From Imperialibacter sp965651695 (GTDB taxonomy: Bacteria; Bacteroidota; Bacteroidia; Cytophagales; Cyclobacteriaceae): a stretch of 64,000 nucleotides of DNA. A program made the translations under genes and the position numbers. Where the stretch lies: NCBI GenBank assembly GCA_965651695.1, contig CBFGTI010000005.1:1-64000 (forward strand), given 5' to 3'. This document shows, in pieces, positions 43,966 to 52,217 of the stretch (position 1 is its first letter; every line of letters starts with the position of its first letter). The notes below the pieces were generated by a model. It was not told the origin of the DNA. It made no database searches and saw only the letters and a list, made by a program, of their open reading frames with translations.

Positions 43966-44709
43966 ATGAACACCCTTAAGAGATTCGCCGGTTGTGCTAT
44001 TGTGGCGATGGCTATTGCCGCCACAGGCTGTGAGCCGGCCGCCGAAAAGAACACCGCGGCAAGCAACGATGCAACTCCACAAATAGCGGGCGAAATGCGC
44101 AGCGTAATGCGGGAAGGCAAGCTTGGCCCGGTAGTCGCCATCGATACAATTTCTAACGCTGCACATCTTTACGGCCTGGGCCCTGTGGAATACCTCGCCG
44201 GAGAAATAATGGTTGTAGACGGCAGGGGCTATGTATCGGCAGTGAAAGACGATACCATAGCCGTAAGGGAGACATTAAATATAAAGGCTCCGTTTTTTGG
44301 GTATGCGCGGATAGAACGCTGGAAAGAGATGGATATACCGGATACAATAGCATCGCTCGGGCAGCTCGAAACTTTCCTTACTGAAAATACCATTGCTGAG
44401 CGCCGCCCCTTTTTCTTCAAGGTGTCGGCTGTAGTAGACAGTGCAACTATTCATGTAATGTCGCTACCAAGCGGGGCCCGGATTGCATCTCCGCAGGAAG
44501 CACATGCTTTGGGAAGAAAAGAGTTTCAGGTGCTGAACAAAAAAGCGGAGCTGCTCGGCTTTTTCTCTACCACGCATCAGGCCACCTTTACACACCACAA
44601 CACTTTCGTGCACATTCACCTGCTTACGGAAGACAGGAAAGCGATGGGGCATTTGGATGCTTTGGCGATGCAAAAAGGAACCACCAGGCTTTATTTGCCG
44701 CAGCAGTAG
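43966..44709 (+). CDS. Acetolactate-decarboxylase-like lipoprotein
   Basis: The protein has 247 residues from the ATG at 43966. It carries a lipoprotein signal (VAMAIAATGC). The mature part matches alpha-acetolactate decarboxylase: an early LGPVEYLAGEIMVVDGRGY strand, and the Zn-binding region FVHIHLLTEDRKAMGH with three His. These enzymes convert acetolactate to acetoin. An envelope-anchored form is unusual, although Bacillus relatives are secreted. It lies 17 bp after a VOC-fold gene. The substrate may differ from acetolactate. Confidence 0.75.
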   Translation: MNTLKRFAGCAIVAMAIAATGCEPAAEKNTAASNDATPQIAGEMRSVMREGKLGPVVAIDTISNAAHLYGLGPVEYLAGEIMVVDGRGYVSAVKDDTIAVRETLNIKAPFFGYARIERWKEMDIPDTIASLGQLETFLTENTIAERRPFFFKVSAVVDSATIHVMSLPSGARIASPQEAHALGRKEFQVLNKKAELLGFFSTTHQATFTHHNTFVHIHLLTEDRKAMGHLDALAMQKGTTRLYLPQQ

Positions 44710-44825
44710 CCCGCTTTGGCGCAAATGCCCTCTTGTTTGTCGCTTTTACACAGCCCCGGCTTTAACCGGCAGCTGTAGCTTTGTAATATCAATCATTGAA
44801 AAAGAACTTTAAAAACAACAGAAAA

Positions 44826-45245
44826 ATGGAAAAGACTAAAATCACCGTAGAAAGCACTGTAAAGGCTCCTGTAGAAAAGGTATGGGACTGCTGGACTGAT
44901 CCTAAGCACATAGTAAACTGGAACTTCGCCTCCGACGACTGGCATTCACCACGCGCTGAAAATGACCTCCGCACCGGCGGAAAATTTGTTTCGAGAATGG
45001 AAGCCAAAGACGGCAGTATGGGGTTCGATTTTGAGGGCGTATACGACAACGTAGTGAAGCACAAAACCATTGAGTACTCTATGAGCGACGGCCGTCAGGT
45101 GAAAGTAACTTTTGCAGGCAATGGCAGCGAAACACGGGTGGTGGAAACATTCGATGCCGAAAACACTCATTCGCTTGAGATGCAGAAAGGGGGGTGGCAG
45201 GCTATTCTCGACAACTTCAAAAAATACACCGAAGCCAAAGCTTGA
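44826..45245 (+). CDS. SRPBCC / AHSA1-type ligand-binding protein
   Basis: The protein has 139 residues from the ATG at 44826 (a Met 30 bases earlier precedes only basic residues). It has the helix-grip fold of the SRPBCC superfamily, AHSA1 branch: VESTVKAPVEKVWDCWTDPK, then NDLRTGGKFVSRMEAKDGS and GGWQAILDNFKKY. These proteins bind hydrophobic ligands in a cavity. The role is unknown. It converges with the PorU2 gene, 24 bp away. Confidence 0.85.
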   Translation: MEKTKITVESTVKAPVEKVWDCWTDPKHIVNWNFASDDWHSPRAENDLRTGGKFVSRMEAKDGSMGFDFEGVYDNVVKHKTIEYSMSDGRQVKVTFAGNGSETRVVETFDAENTHSLEMQKGGWQAILDNFKKYTEAKA

Positions 45246-45269
45246 GCCGACTACAGCAGGCGTACTGGA

Positions 45270-48200
45270 CTACCGCAGCAGATACATCTTTCCGAAACCA
45301 TTTTTGAAGGCTTTGTCTGCCGAGGTAGTCCTGTGCTCGGGCTGCTGGCCGTTCATCTTCATCTGCACGCGGTAGAGGTATACGCCGTTGGCAAGCTGGT
45401 CGCCGTACTCGTCGGTACCGTCCCAGGCAAACTCCGAGATATTATTACCTATCTTCAGCGGCCCTATTTCATCCTGTGTAATTTCTCTTACTATTCGCCC
45501 CGAAACAGTCATTATCTGAATCTTCAACTGATCGGGCAGGCTCGCCCCCGTGAGCGTAAATACAAACCTGGTGCTGGTGCTAAAAGGATTAGGATACGGG
45601 TAAAAATGAGTAACCGAGGTTTCGTTAATCACTTCAAAAGTAATTTCGTAGGGCGCGGTGCCTGCCTGATTACCACTGGCATCCGAAGCAATTACCCGCA
45701 GCGAGTACAAGCCGTCGGCTAAAGGCCCCGGCCGGTACTCTATGTTCATTTCCTCTTCCCCCTCATTGAACGACCACGTCATTTTACCACCCGAAAATGC
45801 CACCCTTTCGAAGCCGCATTCTTCGCACGGCGACTTCAGAAAGACCTCCATGCCTATAGTATCTTGTTTAACTATGTAGGGATAGTCATCTGTAAGCCTG
45901 ATGGCAATAACGGGATCTGGCGACACAATATCGCCATTCAGGATGTGACTCCCGTCAACAGTGACGTCTAGCACCGGGTTTACAACATCGGGTTTAACCT
46001 CCAGAAAATCAGAAAAATGAAACCTGTTATTATTGGTGAAAAGCTCCCCTTCCGTGGGTTCTGCCATTACGCGGAGGTCGTTTAACCCGGCTTTTCCGAG
46101 GGTGTTAATGTCAACTTCAAACGTCACAGAGTCGCCCGAAGCCAGTGGCGCCACTTTGGTAGAAAATTCGTGTTTTGTATTAGTTTCCTTCACCAGTATT
46201 TCATGACGCAGGGTAAGTGAGTCGGTAAACGGCGTAGGTGACACATTGAAATAAGTGAATGGAATGGTTACGCCCTCCCCTTCGTTTTTCACGATTGCCT
46301 CCTGGCTCCGTGCCGCAGGTGCGTGTGTTAGCAGCACGCCCTCAGGTACCTGCTCAAAAGAAATACCCCATTGGCGAAGCTGAACCGGCTGCAGCGTTTG
46401 TTCGTCAGATGTGCTAAACGAAAGCTCCATGTAGGGGTAAGTGGCAGCATCGTATCCGCTCAGGTCGATAGCGGGCGAAGTTTCCGACATGAGTAGCGCA
46501 TCACGCTCGCCGTCTTTTTTTACCCCGTAGATATTGATGTGGTAGTTGCTCTCCGTTTGTGAGGCGCCAAGCTTTACCTTGTGGTGTGCGGTTCCCCAGC
46601 TTTTTGCAGGGCCGACCCGCCCCGAAGTAACTCCACCGCTGAAATACCGGCCCTCTATAATATCTGCCAGCGCCAGCTGCTGTTGTTGCAGGACAGTGGA
46701 CGAACCATTGGAAAGCACCTCCACGGCCGTTCCCTCAGCGCCACCCTTCTTGCCGAAAAAAATCACCGGCTGCCCGTCCTGAAGATTGTTGAGGGTAGCA
46801 GTTTTTATCCCAATTAGTTTGAGTTTGTCTTTCACCTCGGCATCCCAGCGGCTGACCTGCACACTGCCGATATTGAAAAAAACTACAAAGTCGCCGTTGG
46901 GAATGGCATCAATAAACTGGCTCAAACGCCGTAGTCCACCGTTTGCCGCAGTGGGATTAAACATTTCATTGTCGGTAAAATTGTGGATACGCTTGGGGTT
47001 TAAACCACAGGTAAGCGGGTTATTGAACACGTTCCAGCCTGATATCGGGGTGTACGGCACCGTCGACTGCCGGTCGAAAACCACAGCATTGAAGGTATTC
47101 AGGCGACATACGTTAAAACTGTTACTTTCTACCAGCAATTCGGCCCCGCCCACTATCACATCAATGTCGGTTTTGGTCAGCTCGCTATTAGCGCCGCCGT
47201 GGGTTCTCACTTCCAGCGAGGTGTTGTTTTCGGGGAAAGTCCACGAAAAGGTGGGGGTATGGAGAATCAGGTCTTTAATTTCAGCACCGGCAAATTGGTT
47301 GGCCGAAACGGCAGTAAAACCGCTTCCGCCGCTTCTTATCATCGTAAAGCTGCTCTGCACCCACGAAGTATCTTCGCCGGCCAGCGGGTTGAGAAACTTG
47401 CTTCGCCAATAGATTACAGTGGAGTCGGGTATTGCGCCACCTTCGTCCAGGTTCAGCGACTTCACGGAAATTACTTTTACTTCCTCGGCAAATTGCTTTT
47501 TGAACGGGCTGTTAAAAGACGGGAGCGTGTCGATTTCGATGGCGCAGGTTCGGGGAGGCGACAAAATATCGGCTGTTTGCATCACCAACGTAGGCTCGGG
47601 CCCAGCCACGCCCCCATTGAGCGGAAAAAGATGAAGGGTGGATCCCTTTGCAAGAAATACGTTAAGCGATGTAGTATTATTCGCTTCATTCAACTCATCA
47701 ATAGCCCCTTCCCCATCTAAAAAAACTTCGAAGGTATTATTACCCAGGCCAGTCAGCTCCTGGTTGGAAATGCCAAAATACACGGTGTCTTGTCGCAAAA
47801 TTAGCTCTTTGCTAGCCGAGGCTTCCGCTACGCTGCCATCGTCGAGGCGCCTGCGCATGGTTATTTTCAACGGCTTGCCAGTAGCAATACCATAATTTCT
47901 CACAATCACCTGCAGCGCAAACGTATCTTTGGCCACCCGCAGCGGCTGCCCCGCCACATCTACAACCTCCAGGCTTTCAGCATCAATGGCGTAATCGGGC
48001 TTGCCTGCCCCAAATATCTTCACTGCGGGGTCGCCCTGCAGCACCATCTGCTGAACCTGCGAAATTTCCCGCTCTACCACACGAGGCCGCGTCAAAAATC
48101 TTCTCGAAGCTTCGTCTTTTACTTCTCCCAAAGTTTTGGCAACAAAAACTGAGTCGCCAAACGCCACCTGGTAAAAATCGGTAGAATAATCGCGGAGGTC

Positions 48201-50315
48201 GGGAGAAAAACCTTTGTAGCTATGAGCAATAAACCCGAGCGCTCCCAGGTCGGGGGTCAGCGTCCAGTCTTCTCCGAGGGTGTAAACGTTGGCAAAAATG
48301 TTGCCCGCATCGCAGCCGTTCACCAGTATCACAGGGTACTTGCCTTTATTATTGTACCCAAAGCCAGGGTTGGACACCACACCGATGTCGATATCGGTAG
48401 AAAAGCTTGCCGAGTGACCGAAAAAGGTAATCAACGACACTCCGCTGTTTACTTCACCCGCGATATTTATAAATTCAATGGCATTGCTGGTAGCTTTGGA
48501 CGATGTAACTACGTTGGCGCCTAAGTACTTACCCGAAGCCACTCTTTTGAAACCATCAAGATATCTTCTGAAGATGTTAAGTTCGGCCTGTGTGCCACCT
48601 CCACTCAGGTGGATCATATTTTTCCGCCAGAGATTGTCGAAGGGAGTGGCCTCCATTTCCACCACCTTTTTATAGTATGCCTCCACATCATCGGCATGGC
48701 GGGCATTGAGCCTCCCAATAGAAATAGGCGATTCGTAGGTTGTGTTTCCCAGCCCCGCCAGTATAGCAATATCGCTGCCCGGCGATCCGTAAGTAGGAAT
48801 TAAATGAATAAAAGAGGGCGCCGATTGCCGGTAAAAGTTATAGTTGACCGTGGTGCCCTTTCCGAGCAAAAAGATGTAGCGAGGGTCGCCGTTTGCCAAC
48901 AGATAAGCACCAAGGCGGCGTATGGCAAGCGGCGATACCTCACCGTAGTTGAACATGTCAAAAACCTCGGCGATGTCGAGCGACTGCACAGTGTACCCAC
49001 CGCCGGCAGTGCTTTCTCTGTAGGTTTCATACGCCTGCACGGGATCGTCCATTCCCGACGAGGTCTTTTTGCGGAGGTTGGAATGGCTGATGATGATGTA
49101 GTTAACAGCGGCCGGATCGAAAACCGGCATTGTGGCGCGGCTGATTTTGGCCACACTCAAAAATGAGGAGGTCGCCAGCAGCTGCTTTCCTCCGGTAGTT
49201 TCTTCCACCACCGCGGTAACGTCGGTCCCGGCCGGCACCGTTCCTATTTTTTTTACATCATTGGGTGCAGTTAAGTCGTACAAAAAAAACTGAGCCGGCG
49301 TGTTCTTAATTTTTATGAACGAATTGGAGGTGGCACTTTCTCTCAATCCAAATTTTTGCTGGGTGTTTCCTTCCATGTCCAAAGCTTGGGCATAAGCAAG
49401 CCTGACGTACGAAACAGCGGCCCGGTCGGCTGCATCGGGGAATCCCACCACATTTACCCTCACCACCAGCTGGCCGGCAGTAGAAATATCGCTCCAATTG
49501 ATCTCTCCACTCACCCTGGCAGGATCGTGAGCCGAAAACTCGACCGTTTGCCACAAACGCACCCCCCCAGAGGCAGGTCCTACATAAATTTCAACCTTAT
49601 GGTTAAGGTTATTTCGCCCCACCAGCAGCACCTCCAGCACAGGTGGCGGAGCCGACTGCACCCGGTTAGTCAGGCCGGTGAGTGCTATTTCCTGGTTACT
49701 GCCTTTGGGAATATCGGAGCCGGTCCATCCTTCCCCAAAATCGTACTGGCTCAGAATAATCTCCCCGTTAAAATAGGTTCGGCCCTGTGAGTAGTTGTTT
49801 GTTTGAAGCTTCAGTACGTCCCTTAAATGATAAGGCTCTTCAGGCAGGTTATCTACGTTGTTAATGGGCACAGGGTCGGCCATACGCTTGCCCCTGATGT
49901 TGGTTAGCGGCCAGGTAAGGAAATAGGCAGAAGAATCGGAGAAAAGATTGTAGAGGGTGTGTGGCTGCGCTTCGGGGCTGAGGTACAATCCGGCGTCGGT
50001 AACACCATCGGCTGGTTTGCCATAAAACTCAATGAAATCGGCCGGATCGAGCCTGCCGTCTTCCTGCCCTGGCACGTGAATCGCCTGCTCCACACCTCTG
50101 TGGAACAATTGAAGGCGACGTGCATCGAGCGTTGCCAGCGGCACACCCGCAGCCTGAAGCTGGGCATGTGTAAGCCGGTAAATTCCCTCGCCCGCCACTT
50201 TTAGTTTGTAGTAAGACTGGGAGGTATTGATCCATTCGTTGCCAAAGGGCTGCGAAAAAGTCGAATTCACGCCCAATAAGGACGCAACTGCGAAAAACCA
50301 CCTGCACAGACCCAT
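45270..50315 (-). CDS. porU2: PorU2-type C25 (gingipain-like) surface protein of the T9SS family
   Basis: This 1681-residue protein starts at the ATG at 50315, where a signal peptide begins (FFAVASLLGVNSTFS). An in-frame Met at 50393 would overlap porV2 by 29 bp. A C25 peptidase domain lies at about 400-830, with His in TFFGHSAS and Cys in VNGCDAG. CARDB-like repeats follow, and a FlgD/T9SS-like C-terminal domain (YPYPNPFSTSTRFVF, FAWDGTDEYGDQLANGVYLY). PorU is the T9SS sortase that cuts the sorting signal and attaches cargo to the surface. PorU2 is its paralogue paired with PorV2, with unclear cargo. Confidence 0.85.
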   Translation of the reverse strand: MGLCRWFFAVASLLGVNSTFSQPFGNEWINTSQSYYKLKVAGEGIYRLTHAQLQAAGVPLATLDARRLQLFHRGVEQAIHVPGQEDGRLDPADFIEFYGKPADGVTDAGLYLSPEAQPHTLYNLFSDSSAYFLTWPLTNIRGKRMADPVPINNVDNLPEEPYHLRDVLKLQTNNYSQGRTYFNGEIILSQYDFGEGWTGSDIPKGSNQEIALTGLTNRVQSAPPPVLEVLLVGRNNLNHKVEIYVGPASGGVRLWQTVEFSAHDPARVSGEINWSDISTAGQLVVRVNVVGFPDAADRAAVSYVRLAYAQALDMEGNTQQKFGLRESATSNSFIKIKNTPAQFFLYDLTAPNDVKKIGTVPAGTDVTAVVEETTGGKQLLATSSFLSVAKISRATMPVFDPAAVNYIIISHSNLRKKTSSGMDDPVQAYETYRESTAGGGYTVQSLDIAEVFDMFNYGEVSPLAIRRLGAYLLANGDPRYIFLLGKGTTVNYNFYRQSAPSFIHLIPTYGSPGSDIAILAGLGNTTYESPISIGRLNARHADDVEAYYKKVVEMEATPFDNLWRKNMIHLSGGGTQAELNIFRRYLDGFKRVASGKYLGANVVTSSKATSNAIEFINIAGEVNSGVSLITFFGHSASFSTDIDIGVVSNPGFGYNNKGKYPVILVNGCDAGNIFANVYTLGEDWTLTPDLGALGFIAHSYKGFSPDLRDYSTDFYQVAFGDSVFVAKTLGEVKDEASRRFLTRPRVVEREISQVQQMVLQGDPAVKIFGAGKPDYAIDAESLEVVDVAGQPLRVAKDTFALQVIVRNYGIATGKPLKITMRRRLDDGSVAEASASKELILRQDTVYFGISNQELTGLGNNTFEVFLDGEGAIDELNEANNTTSLNVFLAKGSTLHLFPLNGGVAGPEPTLVMQTADILSPPRTCAIEIDTLPSFNSPFKKQFAEEVKVISVKSLNLDEGGAIPDSTVIYWRSKFLNPLAGEDTSWVQSSFTMIRSGGSGFTAVSANQFAGAEIKDLILHTPTFSWTFPENNTSLEVRTHGGANSELTKTDIDVIVGGAELLVESNSFNVCRLNTFNAVVFDRQSTVPYTPISGWNVFNNPLTCGLNPKRIHNFTDNEMFNPTAANGGLRRLSQFIDAIPNGDFVVFFNIGSVQVSRWDAEVKDKLKLIGIKTATLNNLQDGQPVIFFGKKGGAEGTAVEVLSNGSSTVLQQQQLALADIIEGRYFSGGVTSGRVGPAKSWGTAHHKVKLGASQTESNYHINIYGVKKDGERDALLMSETSPAIDLSGYDAATYPYMELSFSTSDEQTLQPVQLRQWGISFEQVPEGVLLTHAPAARSQEAIVKNEGEGVTIPFTYFNVSPTPFTDSLTLRHEILVKETNTKHEFSTKVAPLASGDSVTFEVDINTLGKAGLNDLRVMAEPTEGELFTNNNRFHFSDFLEVKPDVVNPVLDVTVDGSHILNGDIVSPDPVIAIRLTDDYPYIVKQDTIGMEVFLKSPCEECGFERVAFSGGKMTWSFNEGEEEMNIEYRPGPLADGLYSLRVIASDASGNQAGTAPYEITFEVINETSVTHFYPYPNPFSTSTRFVFTLTGASLPDQLKIQIMTVSGRIVREITQDEIGPLKIGNNISEFAWDGTDEYGDQLANGVYLYRVQMKMNGQQPEHRTTSADKAFKNGFGKMYLLR

Positions 50316-50364
50316 ACCCCAGCTTACGCGGCCCGCAGAAGACTTGACCGTGCATACAAATGTG

Positions 50365-51438
50365 CTAATCGCTTTCCCTGCCATTCCAACCAAATTTCAT
50401 CGAAAATACATGACTGTAAGGCGATTCCGCACGGTTTCCAATATCCGTTAATGCATAGTCTATCTGCACGCCCTGTAAATTTATACCCACGCCAAAAGCC
50501 GGCAAGTACGTCCAGGAGCGGCTGCCATCAAAATCCTTTACCTGCTGAAACTGGCTTACGCCACCCCGCAAAAAAGCTTTCCCCCGATAACCTACCTCCA
50601 CACCTGCCTTAGGGTCGGCACTTGCCAGGCCAGCATTTACCAGCGTATTTCTTTCTCCATCGAAGGTCAGGTCTACGTCGGCCGATGCTACGGCCGTCCA
50701 TCGTTCCCCCTGCACCAGGTAGGCAGCCACACCCAAAGATAACCGCGGAAGCGTAATTTCAATGCTGTTTTCAGGAATCCGGTTACCGGTTTGCGTGTAT
50801 ACATCAATTACCAGTTCAGAATTGTGGCTCCAGGCGTTAAAGGTACCGGTGGCGTCGCGCAGCACTGCTCCCAGCCGCCAGGCACCGGCCTGATACTTTA
50901 CAGCTGCGTCGAGCCCGTAACCCCAGGCATTGGCAAAGCTGCCCACAGTTCGGTGTATCACTTTCAGGTTTCCGCCCATTGAAAGCGGACCCATTTTTTT
51001 TGCCAGAGTAAATAAGAAGGCATAGTCGGCTGCAGAAAAAAACCTGATATTGTCGTAGTTAATGGCGCCGCTGGCATCGTATAGAAAGCGGGTATCGGGA
51101 ATGTTGTCGATGCCAAACCTGATTACGGAGGCTGCCATAAAGGTGTTGCTGTCGATTGGTGTTACAAACCCCGCGTAGTCGTAGTTGGCTATGCCTGCAA
51201 AATAAGCCGCATGCATCAGGCCAACCTGGTATTTGTCAGCTACAGCGCCAATGCCCGCGGGGTTCCAGTACGCCGCCGTTACATCGTCCGCCAGCCCTAC
51301 CTGCGAGTTGCCCATGCCGAGTGCCCGGGCGCCCACCCCTATTGAAAGGAATTCATTGCTGTATTTGGGTGCTTTAGTTTGTGCTATGGCCTCCCCTGCA
51401 CTGCATAAAAAAATAAGTACCACAAGCCGCAAATGCAT
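50365..51438 (-). CDS. porV2: PorV2-type outer-membrane protein of the T9SS family
   Basis: The protein has 357 residues from the ATG at 51438, with a signal peptide ending near AIAQ. It shows the PorV/PorQ barrel signature VGARALGMGNSQVGLADDVTAAYWNPAG and closes with strand-like IDYALTDIGNRAESPYSHVFSMKF. PorV carries T9SS cargo at the outer membrane and forms the attachment complex with PorU. The gene directly downstream is porU2, so this is a paralogous attachment pair. No other T9SS gene lies in the window. Confidence 0.87.
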   Translation of the reverse strand: MHLRLVVLIFLCSAGEAIAQTKAPKYSNEFLSIGVGARALGMGNSQVGLADDVTAAYWNPAGIGAVADKYQVGLMHAAYFAGIANYDYAGFVTPIDSNTFMAASVIRFGIDNIPDTRFLYDASGAINYDNIRFFSAADYAFLFTLAKKMGPLSMGGNLKVIHRTVGSFANAWGYGLDAAVKYQAGAWRLGAVLRDATGTFNAWSHNSELVIDVYTQTGNRIPENSIEITLPRLSLGVAAYLVQGERWTAVASADVDLTFDGERNTLVNAGLASADPKAGVEVGYRGKAFLRGGVSQFQQVKDFDGSRSWTYLPAFGVGINLQGVQIDYALTDIGNRAESPYSHVFSMKFGWNGRESD

Positions 51439-51866
51439 TCTAAAAAAATTCAATCTCAAAAATAAGCATATAACAGCCCCCACGCCAGCAATCCCCTTTG
51501 CAACTTTGCAATATTCGATAAAGCAACATTGATGAGGGATGAAATGGGGAGTAGTAAACGGACGATAGTCGGCAGCACATTTCGTTAAAGATGTACTTTC
51601 GTTTCCAAACTAGCCGGAAACCTTAAACCTTAAACTCTTAAACTAAAAACTTTCAAACTCCTTCTGTGTCCGATTTCGTTCAGTTAATTTTTTGCCATAT
51701 TCAGCAGACCGAGGTCAGAAGGGCAAAATAATTGCATTTTTTCATGTTTATATATGATTAATAAAAGAATTTGTGCCTTTCACTAACTTTTCTCAGCTAG
51801 TACTTGGCTATGCAAGGTACTTTTCCGTATATAGTCTTAAGTCAAGAACTTTTTAATAGTAGCGAG
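51439..51866. other. Intergenic region with TTAAACC words
   Basis: Between divergent porV2 and the PadR gene. At 51618-51655 the words CCTTAAACCTTAAAC and variants recur, as at 61876-61916. The rest is AT-rich and must hold both promoters. No gene or RNA is seen. Confidence 0.5.
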
Positions 51867-52217
51867 ATGAACATAGAGAACACACAAGTACAGATGCGGA
51901 AGGGGATCCTGGAGTTTTGCATCCTTCACATCATCTCCCGTGGGGAAGTGTATGCTTCTGACATGTTGCAGGAGCTTACCTCTGCTAAGATAATGGTAGT
52001 AGAAGGTACATTGTACCCTTTGCTTACACGGCTGCGCAAAGCCGGACTGGTAGATTACAAATGGGTTGAATCCAGCTCAGGCCCTCCACGTAAATACTAC
52101 ACGCTTACCGAAGAGGGACATAACTTTTTAAAGGGACTGCAAAGTACATGGGATGAACTGGTCGGTTCCACCAATCAAATTATTTCCAACATCACGCAAA
52201 ACGGGCAAACAAAATGA
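51867..52217 (+). CDS. PadR-family transcription regulator
   Basis: The protein has 116 residues from the ATG at 51867. The frame extends 63 bases left without a better start. It is a single winged helix-turn-helix with the PadR signature MRKGILEFCILHIISRGEVYASDML, then VEGTLYPLLTRLRKAGLV and GPPRKYYTLTEEG. These repressors lose DNA binding on ligand or stress. Its stop overlaps the PspC-GIN start by four bases, so it almost certainly regulates its own operon. Confidence 0.92.
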   Translation: MNIENTQVQMRKGILEFCILHIISRGEVYASDMLQELTSAKIMVVEGTLYPLLTRLRKAGLVDYKWVESSSGPPRKYYTLTEEGHNFLKGLQSTWDELVGSTNQIISNITQNGQTK

